Source: Gammaproteobacteria bacterium (lineage in GTDB: Bacteria; Pseudomonadota; Gammaproteobacteria; Steroidobacterales; Steroidobacteraceae). From it: DNA of 64,000 bases. The DNA is taken from NCBI GenBank assembly GCA_025357835.1, contig JANYLM010000130.1, positions 62,001 to 126,000 of the forward strand. Direction: 5' to 3'. Positions 54,365-62,828 of the stretch are shown piece by piece (position 1 is the first letter of the stretch; each line of letters opens with the position of its first letter). The notes beneath the pieces were generated by a model. The model saw only the letters and a program-made list of their open reading frames with translations, made no database searches and was not told the origin of the DNA. The position numbers and the translations under genes are program-made.

Positions 54365-55317
54365 ACGAAGTGCCGCCGAAGCAGGACCCACCCGAGGACG
54401 TCGATGCCCACTATCGGCGCGCGTCGGCTCTCGATGCTAGTCGGCCGAGCGAGTCGGTGCGGCAAGCGGTGCTTGGCTATGCCGCGCGGCTGGCCAAGCA
54501 CCGCTTGTCGGAAAAAGGCGCTGCGAAGCTCGCGTCCAGGCAAGCGGTGAATCAAACTTGGCGTCGGCCGGCGATTATCGGCATCTTCGCCGCGGCGGCG
54601 CTTGCCGGGTTGCTAATTACGCCGCGTTTTTTCGTGCCTAGCGCCCCCCCGACTGCGACGTCGTTACCGGCACAGGTTTCTCCGCTAAAGACGGCCGCGC
54701 CCCCGGCGCCCCCGGCGCCGCAGGCAGAGCTTACAGAGCCGTTGCCGGAGACGATGGCTGATGGACCGCCGCCTTCTGCGCTATCGGCGGACACGCGGGG
54801 CCAGTCCGAGCTTCGCTCTTCTCCCCGCGACGCCGCACCCATCGTGAAATCACCTGCAGAATTCGCCGCGAGCAACGCGCCGGCCGAGACGCGCAGCGCG
54901 GACGAGGTGCGCAATAGTGCCGCGCCAATTGCCAATTCGCCTGCGGAAATCGCCGCGAAGAACGCGCCAGCTAAGGCGCAGAGCGCGGCCGGCGCGCGCA
55001 GTGCCGCCACCGTTGCGCCGGCGGCGCAGTTGACCGACCCGGCCGCGGCGTTGCGGCATGCAGCCGAAACTGGCGACATCCCGCAACTGCAAATGTTGCT
55101 TGGCAAGCCGCACTACATCGATGTGCGCGACGACAGCGGCCGTACGGCTTTGATGCTGGCAACTCTGCATGGCCAGATTCGCGCGGCCGATTTGCTACTG
55201 GCACAGGGTGCCGATCCAAATGCAGTCGACGGGCAGGGTACTACGCCTCTTCAGGCGGCAGTCGCAGGACATCAGCATGCAATCGCCGCGGCCCTGCGAA
55301 GCGCAGGCGCTCGATAG
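54361..55317 (+). CDS. membrane protein with periplasmic ankyrin repeats, candidate anti-sigma factor
   Basis: A 318-residue protein: a cytoplasmic N-terminus of about 65 residues with helical sequence (ASALDASRPSESVRQAVLGYAARLAKHR), one membrane span (PAIIGIFAAAALAGLLI), a Pro/Ala-rich stretch containing a 29-residue tandem repeat (158-215), and C-terminal ankyrin repeats (TALMLATLHGQIRAADLLLAQGADPNAVDGQGTTPLQAAV). The topology and 4-base overlap with the sigma gene suit an anti-sigma factor whose periplasmic part senses a protein partner (inference). It does not match the usual zinc-binding anti-sigma pattern. Confidence 0.75.
   Translation: MNEVPPKQDPPEDVDAHYRRASALDASRPSESVRQAVLGYAARLAKHRLSEKGAAKLASRQAVNQTWRRPAIIGIFAAAALAGLLITPRFFVPSAPPTATSLPAQVSPLKTAAPPAPPAPQAELTEPLPETMADGPPPSALSADTRGQSELRSSPRDAAPIVKSPAEFAASNAPAETRSADEVRNSAAPIANSPAEIAAKNAPAKAQSAAGARSAATVAPAAQLTDPAAALRHAAETGDIPQLQMLLGKPHYIDVRDDSGRTALMLATLHGQIRAADLLLAQGADPNAVDGQGTTPLQAAVAGHQHAIAAALRSAGAR
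54835..55008 (+). repeat. two 87-base tandem repeat units inside the ankyrin gene
   Basis: Units 54835-54921 and 54922-55008 each encode a 29-residue AP(I/V)xxSPAEfAAxNAPA... block. They differ at many positions, so the duplication is old. It lengthens the linker between the membrane span and the ankyrin domain. Confidence 0.75.
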
Positions 55318-55364
55318 TACGACGGCGCTGACCCCTTCATCTGAGGTGCCGCGACGGTCGATGG

Positions 55365-56648
55365 CTAGGTTCTCTTGATGACCCACTCTGGGTGGTATGA
55401 CGTGATGCGATCCACCTCGGCTCGTGGGACCCCCGCGCGGCGCGCGAATTCGGGCCAGCGTGCCACGACGCTTGCGACACGATCGAGCAAGTCGCTGGGC
55501 TTGCGAACGTCGAAGGCATCGGCAAGCGCAATGAGGTCTGCAGCAGTGATTCCCCAAGCTTTTCCGCCGACCAGCATTTGATGTTGACGCGTCCACTTTC
55601 CCGCAGCGGGATTGTGCGAAAAACAAGTGTCATACGCCGGGGCGATGTCCCATCGTCCGGAGCGGTCAAGCATGAATGCGAAATTCTTGGTGTGATCGTC
55701 GCAATTGACGGCGGCAACATTGAACGCGCAGCGCAGCCATGCTTGCTCCAGTGCAGGTGCATCCAGATTCAAGTCGAGCACGGCACGTAGGTATTGCTCG
55801 TAGCCGTGCACGTAGGGCGTATTGAAATCCAGGTGCTTCAGGCCGCACAGAGTTTGAACATGCACTTTCGCATTGCCGCGACGGTCGAAGCGCTTCGTCA
55901 TGAAATGCGCGCGACCGCCTTCTTCCAGCAGGCGGCACTCGCTCATCTCGATTCCCGCCTCGGTCGCCATGAGGTAGTGCGCATATTCGATGCGGCCGAA
56001 GCCGGCCGAGCTATGCAATACGCCGTCGGCGCCGACATCGAATTTCAGAAGCCAGTGCTCATACCCTGGAGGTAAGTCGAATTGTCCCGAGACAACCTCA
56101 TTGGTTTGCGGATTCCAGCCGATTACGGCTTTGGCGCGCGCGCCGCCGGCCGAACTGCCGATGTCGAGAATTTCCTGGGCGATTTTGCCGAGTTCGCCGC
56201 GCAAGGCGCGGCGTGCGTCCTCGACGAGATGTGCCATGTCAAGGGGCGTAATCGCGGCCGGGCTTCGGGTCTCGGTGACGGCCGGCTCAAATTCAAGCGC
56301 GCCCATGGCGCGACGGCCGACGTAAACGAGGCGCTGCAGAGTTGTGATCTCTGTCATCGGGGTGCCGTGACGGGCTAGGTATTCATCGATTAGCGAATTG
56401 CCGAATTTATCCGGGAGGGAGTCAGCCAAGAGGCCGGGCAGGCCGTGATAGGTGTCCTGTGCCAATCCGGGAAAACTGAACCGCCGCTTGCCCTCCAGTT
56501 GCATGCGTAGCGGCGACAGCTCCAAGCCGCTAGCGGCGAAGGCCGGCGCGTATTGGAACTCATAGAACCCCGGTTTCCCTTGCAGAGCGGCCACAGCTCC
56601 CGCCGAGCGCTCCCAAATGCGCACTTCGACTACTTTGAGATCAGCCAT
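55365..56648 (-). CDS. hipA: HipA-type serine/threonine kinase toxin
   Basis: A 427-residue HipA-like kinase. It has an N-terminal lobe (VEVRIWERSAGAVAALQGKPGFYEFQY), a P-loop-like GSSAGGARAKAVI around 164-176, an ATP-binding Lys in WLLKFD, the catalytic NCDDHTKNF at 315-323 and the metal-binding Asp in DIAPAYD. HipA kinases phosphorylate targets such as glutamyl-tRNA synthetase and slow growth. Start at ATG 56648, which overlaps the antitoxin stop by 8 bases; a longer frame to 56750 would run into the antitoxin gene. All catalytic residues look intact. Confidence 0.9.
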   Translation of the reverse strand: MADLKVVEVRIWERSAGAVAALQGKPGFYEFQYAPAFAASGLELSPLRMQLEGKRRFSFPGLAQDTYHGLPGLLADSLPDKFGNSLIDEYLARHGTPMTEITTLQRLVYVGRRAMGALEFEPAVTETRSPAAITPLDMAHLVEDARRALRGELGKIAQEILDIGSSAGGARAKAVIGWNPQTNEVVSGQFDLPPGYEHWLLKFDVGADGVLHSSAGFGRIEYAHYLMATEAGIEMSECRLLEEGGRAHFMTKRFDRRGNAKVHVQTLCGLKHLDFNTPYVHGYEQYLRAVLDLNLDAPALEQAWLRCAFNVAAVNCDDHTKNFAFMLDRSGRWDIAPAYDTCFSHNPAAGKWTRQHQMLVGGKAWGITAADLIALADAFDVRKPSDLLDRVASVVARWPEFARRAGVPRAEVDRITSYHPEWVIKRT

Positions 56649-56994
56649 GCTCGATGTTCGGCCTTGCCTGAGCGGTGCCGGCACGGGGCGCTCGTTTGCG
56701 TTGAGTTCGCTTTTGCTCAGCGGCCAGTAGCGCAAGGGGTCCCGGGGCATCGGGCGCCGGAACGAGGGTCTCCAATCCGTCCAACAAATTCAGGGCACGC
56801 AGCAGGGCCACGAGATTGCGCAAAGTGATCGCCCCGGTCTTTTCGAATCGTTTGAGCGGCGTTAATCCAATGCCGCTCTTGCGCGCCAGATCCACCTGCG
56901 ATAGGGCCGCGCCTTCGGGTGAAATTCGCCATTCCCGCATGGCGTGGGCCAGGCGCTCGGCGATCTCTGTATTGGTGAGATTATTGAAAGACAT
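56641..56994 (-). CDS. hipB: HipB-type XRE antitoxin
   Basis: A 117-residue protein. An XRE helix-turn-helix fills about residues 15-70 (LAHAMREWRISPEGAALSQVDLARKSGIGLTPLKRFEKTGAITLRNLVALLRAL), followed by a basic tail. It binds the operator region upstream and neutralises the kinase toxin. It is first in the operon and its stop overlaps the toxin start. Upstream lie three regularly spaced palindromes, its likely binding sites. Confidence 0.88.
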   Translation of the reverse strand: MSFNNLTNTEIAERLAHAMREWRISPEGAALSQVDLARKSGIGLTPLKRFEKTGAITLRNLVALLRALNLLDGLETLVPAPDAPGPLALLAAEQKRTQRKRAPRAGTAQARPNIEHG

Positions 56995-57033
56995 GGCCTA
57001 ATTTTAGCTCATTAGTGCTAATTATGGCAAATA

Positions 57034-57132
57034 ATCTTTTAATTTTAGGCTATATTCTGATTTATCTCGAATATAGTTTAATGTTAGACTATTATGTCGT
57101 TTGCTGGGCTAAATAGTCTATTGTTAGACTAT
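57034..57132. promoter_or_regulatory. three hipBA operator palindromes
   Basis: A perfect 8-base inverted repeat with a 4-base spacer, ATAGTCTA-TTGT-TAGACTAT, is at 57113-57132. A one-mismatch copy (ATAGTTTA-ATGT-TAGACTAT) is at 57073-57092, and a degenerate copy ending TAGGCTAT at 57034-57053. Successive copies are 39 and 40 bases apart, in an AT-rich patch. They are the probable HipB operators. Confidence 0.72.
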
Positions 57133-57194
57133 ATAGGGTTGGAGCAGCGCTCAAGCTGCAATCGACATCACGATTCTGTAGATGCGGCCGCGGG

Positions 57195-58664
57195 TTACGG
57201 GCGGGGACGAACCGGCTTTGCGTGAAACTTTATAGCTCCGTCATTGACCGATCCCCATCCATGCGCGGCGAGGTCCTTGAGATAGTTCTGTTTGACTCGC
57301 CACGGGGCTCTCTGCCCTTGCTTTGGAAGCACGGCATCGGCACGACGCACGTAGCCGGAACTGAAATCCAGCCAGGGCTCGGGCTCAATCGATTCCCCCT
57401 GAATAGGGGTGCAGACGACCCACCTTTTGCGGCCCATATAGTTGAGCAATCGGCACACGTAACGAGCGGACAGATCGCATCGCAGAGTCCACGAGGCATT
57501 CGTGTAGCCAAAGGCAAACGCTAGATTGGGGATGCCGCTGAGCATCGCCCCCCTATACACCAGTTTCTCGTCGAGTCTGACGGGTTCATCATCGACTCGA
57601 ATATCGATGCCGCCCATCAGCTTCATGACAAGGCCTGTCGCCGACACAATGATTTCGGCCGGGATAGTCGCGCCTGAGCGCAAACGAATGCCGTCTTCAA
57701 CGAACGTTTCAATTGTGTCGGTAACGATCTCCACTCGTCCGGAACGAATGGCGGCGAACAGGTCGCCGTCGGGTACCAGACATATGCGTTGATCCCAGGG
57801 GTTATAGCGCGGCGTGAAGTGGCGGTCGACGTCATATCCGGCAGCGAGTTGTTGCCTGACACCACCGATAATCAACCGCTTGATCGTCTCTGGTCTGCTG
57901 CGCGCAAGATGAAACATCATTATGCCGTGCGCCACGTTCTTCCATTTTATGAGCTTTGCCGCGAGACCTCTGGGCAGATGCCGATAAAGCCAAATGGCTT
58001 TGGTATCTTTGGCCGCCCGCGAAACCACGTACGTGGGAGATCGCTGCAGCATCGTGACCTGTGCGGCATCCCTGGCAAGTGCCGGAACGAGCGTAACCGC
58101 GGTCGCGCCACTGCCGATGACCACAATTTTCTTGCCTGCATAGTCGAGCTTCTCGGGCCATGCCTGCGGATGTAGGATTTGACCCTTGAACCGCTCCATC
58201 CCCGGAAATTCGGGGCTGAAACCGCCACCGTAGTCAAAGTAGCCACTGCACATGTAGAGAAATTGGCACCCCAGTCGCACGGTTTTCCCATTCACTTGCG
58301 CGTCAACGGTCCAGCGCGCGTCAGTTGAGGACCAAGAAGCCCGCGTCACCCGATGCCCCACTCTAATCTTACGATCGATTCCAAAATGCGCTGCAGTGTC
58401 ACGGATGTAATCGCGGATCGCAGGCCCGTCGGCGATTGCCTCTTCGGCGTGCCATGGCCGGAAAGGAAATCCGAGGGTGTGCATGTCTGAATCGGACCGC
58501 ACGCCCGGATACCGAAACAGATCCCAGGTACCGCCGATGGCGTCGCGCTCCTCGAGGATGGCGTAGCTCTTGCCGGGACAAGCGGTCTGCAAATTATACG
58601 CGGCGTCGATACCCGACAAGCCTGCGCCGATTATCAATATGTCGAAATGCTCGTGCGATTCCAT
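57195..58664 (-). CDS. EthA-like Baeyer-Villiger monooxygenase
   Basis: A 489-residue flavin monooxygenase strikingly like mycobacterial EthA. FAD site GAGLSGIDAAYNLQ, the FRYPGVRSDSDMHTLGFPFRPW segment, the BVMO fingerprint F159-K-G-Q-I-L-H165-P-Q-A-W169, and the NADP site VIGSGATAVTLVPALA are all present. It would insert oxygen next to a ketone using NADPH and FAD; EthA-type enzymes also oxidise thioamides. It lies 222 bases downstream of an AraC regulator on the same strand. Length and motifs are complete. Confidence 0.94.
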   Translation of the reverse strand: MESHEHFDILIIGAGLSGIDAAYNLQTACPGKSYAILEERDAIGGTWDLFRYPGVRSDSDMHTLGFPFRPWHAEEAIADGPAIRDYIRDTAAHFGIDRKIRVGHRVTRASWSSTDARWTVDAQVNGKTVRLGCQFLYMCSGYFDYGGGFSPEFPGMERFKGQILHPQAWPEKLDYAGKKIVVIGSGATAVTLVPALARDAAQVTMLQRSPTYVVSRAAKDTKAIWLYRHLPRGLAAKLIKWKNVAHGIMMFHLARSRPETIKRLIIGGVRQQLAAGYDVDRHFTPRYNPWDQRICLVPDGDLFAAIRSGRVEIVTDTIETFVEDGIRLRSGATIPAEIIVSATGLVMKLMGGIDIRVDDEPVRLDEKLVYRGAMLSGIPNLAFAFGYTNASWTLRCDLSARYVCRLLNYMGRKRWVVCTPIQGESIEPEPWLDFSSGYVRRADAVLPKQGQRAPWRVKQNYLKDLAAHGWGSVNDGAIKFHAKPVRPRP

Positions 58665-58886
58665 GTTTGGTGCGTATCGTCAGATGAGCAGGTCCGGTGA
58701 TCTCGGCCAACACGGCCAATGGGCGGCCCAAACGTCGATCCGGCGTTTCGCGCCGATCCGATCTTATGGACTTCGCGATGAAGTGCGCTGCTGAGGACGA
58801 CAACCTATTGACCGGCGGCGACAATCGCCCTGTCCTACATTCGCCGCTGGTAATAACCTAAGGTCGCGTTGCAAGACCGATTCAGG

Positions 58887-59972
58887 TTAGAACGACTCGT
58901 CTTGTGATCGTCCCTCGACGGACACCGTCGCCAAGCGCCGGTGTGAACGCAGGGTTCGCGAGCTTGTTCCATCCCGCCATTCCGACGGGGACATACCGGT
59001 CCAGCGGCGAAATGCGCGCGTGAAGCTGCTGCTGCAGGAAAATCCGAGAAAATGAGTAATTTCATTGACGCTGTGTTTTGGCGCGCTCAGGTAGGCAAGT
59101 GCCAGCGAATGTCGCGTCTCGTCCAATATCTCCTTGAACGTGGTGCCGCAATCGACGAGCTTGCGCTGCAATGTGCGAGTAGTCATGCTCAGGACTTCGG
59201 CCACTTCCTTCTGAGACGGTTCCCTATTAGGCAGCCGCAGCGTCACGACTTCGCGTACGCGCGCCTCTATATTGTAGCGTTCGATCCGCGCAAGATACTG
59301 AGTCGAGATGGTGTCGCTCTGCCGGGCGAGTTCGGGATTGCCGGTGTCAAGACGACGCTCGATGCTCTCGCTGTCGAATATCAGGCGGTTTTGCTCGGCG
59401 CCGAATCGTAAGGGAGTGCGCCAAAGCCGCTCAAAGTCATCGATGATTGCCGGTCGCGGCCGCCGCAACTCCACCGATACGGGGGAGAACTCCCGTCCGA
59501 TCAACCAGCGGCACAGCTGAATGTACATGCCCACCAAGGCATCGACAGACTCGACGGGAACGCCTATCACGGGCAGTAGGATGAAGTGATACTCGTCTCC
59601 GCACCGAAAAAACTCATACCCCACCGCGTCGCTGACCACATGCGAAAAACGCTGCACTCGTTCAAAGGCCTCTTTCAGGCTGGAACTTGCACTAAGACCG
59701 TAGCCCAACGCATGAAACATGGTGTGCTTGTATTGTTTGGTCACTTTGAGGCCGAATGCCGGATCCCCGGTGGCCTCCACAGCAAGGCGCCACAAGCGTT
59801 CGATCTTGACCAACGGACATCGGGCATCGGGGCCTTCCAATTCTTTCAAGTCGAATCCGGCCTCGGTAAGCAGAGCCGCGCCATCACAGCCCGCAGCGTC
59901 GAGCGCCCGGCCGATGGCCTTGACGCAAGAACCTAAGATTGAATTTTGCCGCGTAGCAGTATATGCCCGCAT
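58887..59972 (-). CDS. AraC-family regulator with arabinose-binding-type N-terminal domain
   Basis: A 361-residue regulator. The N-terminal ~200 residues match the AraC ligand-binding domain of the OruR/ArgR type (DAAGCDGAALLTEAGFD; LWRLAVEATGDPAFGLKVTKQYKHTMFHALGYGLSASSSL). The C-terminal ~90 residues carry two HTH units (EVAEVLSMTTRTLQRKLVDCG; VNEITHFLGFSCSSSFTRAFRRWTGMSPSEWR). It sits between the monooxygenase (same strand) and a divergent TonB receptor, and probably controls one or both. Confidence 0.92.
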   Translation of the reverse strand: MRAYTATRQNSILGSCVKAIGRALDAAGCDGAALLTEAGFDLKELEGPDARCPLVKIERLWRLAVEATGDPAFGLKVTKQYKHTMFHALGYGLSASSSLKEAFERVQRFSHVVSDAVGYEFFRCGDEYHFILLPVIGVPVESVDALVGMYIQLCRWLIGREFSPVSVELRRPRPAIIDDFERLWRTPLRFGAEQNRLIFDSESIERRLDTGNPELARQSDTISTQYLARIERYNIEARVREVVTLRLPNREPSQKEVAEVLSMTTRTLQRKLVDCGTTFKEILDETRHSLALAYLSAPKHSVNEITHFLGFSCSSSFTRAFRRWTGMSPSEWRDGTSSRTLRSHRRLATVSVEGRSQDESF

Positions 59973-60278
59973 GGCGCAACGACCTCCCGCCTGAGCCCGC
60001 CAATTGTTGCTTTCAAGCTTACCCCCAAATACGCCAGGGCGTCGATCATGACTCCTGCCCCGGGGGGGGGCTGCCGCTCATCCCAGCACCCATTTTATGT
60101 CGTTTGATGTCAAAACGTTGTCGTCTACGGTGCCGCACCACTGTCCGTATCTCGTATTTTACACTGCAGGTACGACTGTGGTGGAAAGACATCAGTCGAA
60201 AAAAATAGCCGATCAATTCGGTGCTTGGTTTGGGTCTTTATAAAAACGGCGTGCGGGATCGCTGCGGGGAGATAGCTG
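59973..60278. other. divergent promoter region with a G9 tract
   Basis: About 300 bases between the AraC regulator and the third TonB receptor. A run of nine G (60062-60070), preceded by four C, lies about 210 bases upstream of the receptor start. The receptor has a GGGGAG ribosome site. No gene is evident and no clear operator is visible. Confidence 0.5.
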
Positions 60279-62795
60279 ATGAATCACTCAAGTTGCTTTA
60301 AGAGAGTACTTGTAGTTTTGTGCGGGTTAAGTTCGATTGCGGCAACGTTGCCCGCCCTGGGCGAGGGCAGCAGCGCGACTCCGATCTCGGAAATTCCTGA
60401 AATCGTGGTTACCGCGCAAAAACGCGCGGAAAGCGCGCAGAGCGTACCGATTGCCGTGACTGCTTTCACGGGTGCAACTCGCGATTTGATCGGCATCGAA
60501 ACCACCCAGGATTTGACTAACTATGCCCCGGGCGTGACGTACAGCTTCCAGTCCGATCGTATGTATGTTCGAGGCCTGGGACGCTCGGCGAATAATTTGG
60601 GTATCGACAACTCGATCGCCACTTACTTGGACGGCATCTATAGCTCGTTCTTTCGGATTGCGGATTCGAGTTCTCTGTTTATCGGTCAAGAGGAAATTTA
60701 CCGCGGACCGCAGGGCACGTTGTTCGGACGTAATGCCATTGGCGGCGCCTTCGTGCTCACCAGCCCACGCCCGACGGACCAGCTGGAAGGCGAGGCGCAT
60801 CTGAAGATCGGCAACTATCATTCCGAGGACATCGAAGCCACGGTTTCCGGTCCCATCAGCGATTCTTTGCGCTTTCGTGCCACCGCCGGTGAATACAAGC
60901 AAGGACAGGGATACTTTAAAAGCGTGACGGGTAGCGATCGCGATGGTGCCGGCTGGAAGAACGACCACGAGTATCAGATTCAATTGGCCGGCAACGTCGG
61001 CACTGCGTTCGATTGGTGGCTGAAGGCCGATCATCTGCATTGGAACATCGGCTGGGGCTCACAGGTTCAAACCAGCCCCTATGTCACGAACTGCGTGGGC
61101 CCAAGCCTTTTAGGCACCCCCGGTTCGATTAATTGCGGCGGTCTGCAGCCAAGCCCGTGGTACAACGCCGCGCCCGGCTTGAATCCGGCGGTGCCGCAAT
61201 TGACACAGCCAAACCCGCCGAATAACGGCTCAACGTACACAACTCCCAACGACACCAATAATCGCGAACGTCTCAAAGACGATCAATTGTTCGTGTTCGA
61301 GGGCGTCGGGCATTTGGGCTTCGCCAATTTGAAATACACAGGCGGCTTTTTTTCCTCGGAGTACCAGCTGGTCACCGACTACGACAATACTGCACGTCCG
61401 TCCTATGTGTTTACCCCCAACGGCGGCGCACCGGTCACGATCAATTCAGCGGAATATTTGAGCTATAAGGAAGTCCGGCGTTATTACAGCAATGAGTTGG
61501 ACCTCATCTCGAGCACCGACGATGCGCTGCAGTACGTTCTCGGCCTATATCAATACGATGAGCATAGCCGACAGCCGGTAACAATCGGCAATGTGGTGCC
61601 GCAGGCCGTGTATCAGTCGCCGCTCGACGGTGCGAGCCTCTTGGCGGGCGCCCCCGCCCCCGCGCCGCTGAATCCCGATGGCGCTTGGTACCACGTCGAC
61701 CAGCACACGGCATCGAGATCTGCAGCGGCCTTCGGCCAGCTCGACTGGAAGTTTGCCGACACCTGGAAGGCAACGGTCGGCGTACGCTACACCCGGGATA
61801 GTAAGTCCTCCCTGGATTCCGCACGCTACGTGGTATGGGACCCGACGTTGCCGTTTGGCCTTGGCGGCGTAGGCATCGATTTCACACCATTGGCCTTCGG
61901 CAAGGTGGCTAAACCCGATCCGTCAGGCAATGGCAACTACAGCCGTCAGCTGCAGATCAATTCGCACGCCGTGACCGGAACCGCCGGCGTCGAGTGGATG
62001 CCCGATCGCGACACCCTGGGCTACCTTAAGTACAGCCGCGGCTACAAGGAAGCGGGCATCAATGCCGGCTCGGCCCTAGTCGCAAACCCCTACACCAAGC
62101 CTGAATACAATGACGCCTTGGAACTCGGCTGGAAGCAGACCTTGAATCATGTGTTGCAGATCAATTCGTCGCTGTTCTACTACAAGTACCGAGGGGCGCA
62201 ATATCCCTTGGTTGAATTCGGTGGCCCAGTTGCGCAGACGGTGTTCTTCAATCTCGACGAGAGGGTTTACGGCGCCGAATTCGAGACCCAGTGGCAGGTC
62301 AGCGACGCGCTGCGCCTTCTGATGGACTATTCGTATCTGCGCGCCTATTTCACGGATCGCAACACCTATGTCGATGCATTCTCCGGGCTGCCGACGAGCA
62401 TTTACGGCAACGCGGTCCCGGGGTCGCCCAGGAACAAGTTCACCTTTAACGGCGTCTACACCTGGCTATTCGCGCCAGGCTCTTTTGCGCTGTCGGGTAG
62501 CTACGCTTGGCGCGATCGCGTCGTGTCCACGCCTTTCCCAGATTCTCAATTTGCCGCGGGCTCCTATGGGCAGACCGACTTTCGCGGGACTTGGACGGAT
62601 GTCACCAACCGCTGGAGTGTATTCGGGTATTTAAGAAACGCCCTTGACGTGCGCGGCAGCGATGGCGTCGGCATCGATTCCAGTCTCTACAGCGCACCGG
62701 TGGGCGCAGGTGGACCTACGCTGGCTCGAAGTCTCATCTACCCGCGAACCTTTGGCGTCGAGTTTCGAGTTCGTTTTGGGGCCAAGGTGCATTGA
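60279..62795 (+). CDS. TonB-dependent outer-membrane receptor (3 of 3)
   Basis: An 838-residue receptor with a signal peptide and the plug start EIPEIVVTAQKRAESAQSVPIAVTAF. RGLGRSANNLGIDNSIATYLDGIYSSFFR and EIYRGPQGTLFGRNAIGGAFVLTSPRP continue the plug, and the barrel ends in FGVEFRVRFGAKVH. Its stop is about 33 bases before a cytochrome c/PQQ-type dehydrogenase, the same order as at 8971-13435. The ligand is unknown. Confidence 0.95.
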   Translation: MNHSSCFKRVLVVLCGLSSIAATLPALGEGSSATPISEIPEIVVTAQKRAESAQSVPIAVTAFTGATRDLIGIETTQDLTNYAPGVTYSFQSDRMYVRGLGRSANNLGIDNSIATYLDGIYSSFFRIADSSSLFIGQEEIYRGPQGTLFGRNAIGGAFVLTSPRPTDQLEGEAHLKIGNYHSEDIEATVSGPISDSLRFRATAGEYKQGQGYFKSVTGSDRDGAGWKNDHEYQIQLAGNVGTAFDWWLKADHLHWNIGWGSQVQTSPYVTNCVGPSLLGTPGSINCGGLQPSPWYNAAPGLNPAVPQLTQPNPPNNGSTYTTPNDTNNRERLKDDQLFVFEGVGHLGFANLKYTGGFFSSEYQLVTDYDNTARPSYVFTPNGGAPVTINSAEYLSYKEVRRYYSNELDLISSTDDALQYVLGLYQYDEHSRQPVTIGNVVPQAVYQSPLDGASLLAGAPAPAPLNPDGAWYHVDQHTASRSAAAFGQLDWKFADTWKATVGVRYTRDSKSSLDSARYVVWDPTLPFGLGGVGIDFTPLAFGKVAKPDPSGNGNYSRQLQINSHAVTGTAGVEWMPDRDTLGYLKYSRGYKEAGINAGSALVANPYTKPEYNDALELGWKQTLNHVLQINSSLFYYKYRGAQYPLVEFGGPVAQTVFFNLDERVYGAEFETQWQVSDALRLLMDYSYLRAYFTDRNTYVDAFSGLPTSIYGNAVPGSPRNKFTFNGVYTWLFAPGSFALSGSYAWRDRVVSTPFPDSQFAAGSYGQTDFRGTWTDVTNRWSVFGYLRNALDVRGSDGVGIDSSLYSAPVGAGGPTLARSLIYPRTFGVEFRVRFGAKVH

Positions 62796-62828
62796 CAGGG
62801 CTAACCTGCTGCGCCTGTGAACCTACCC

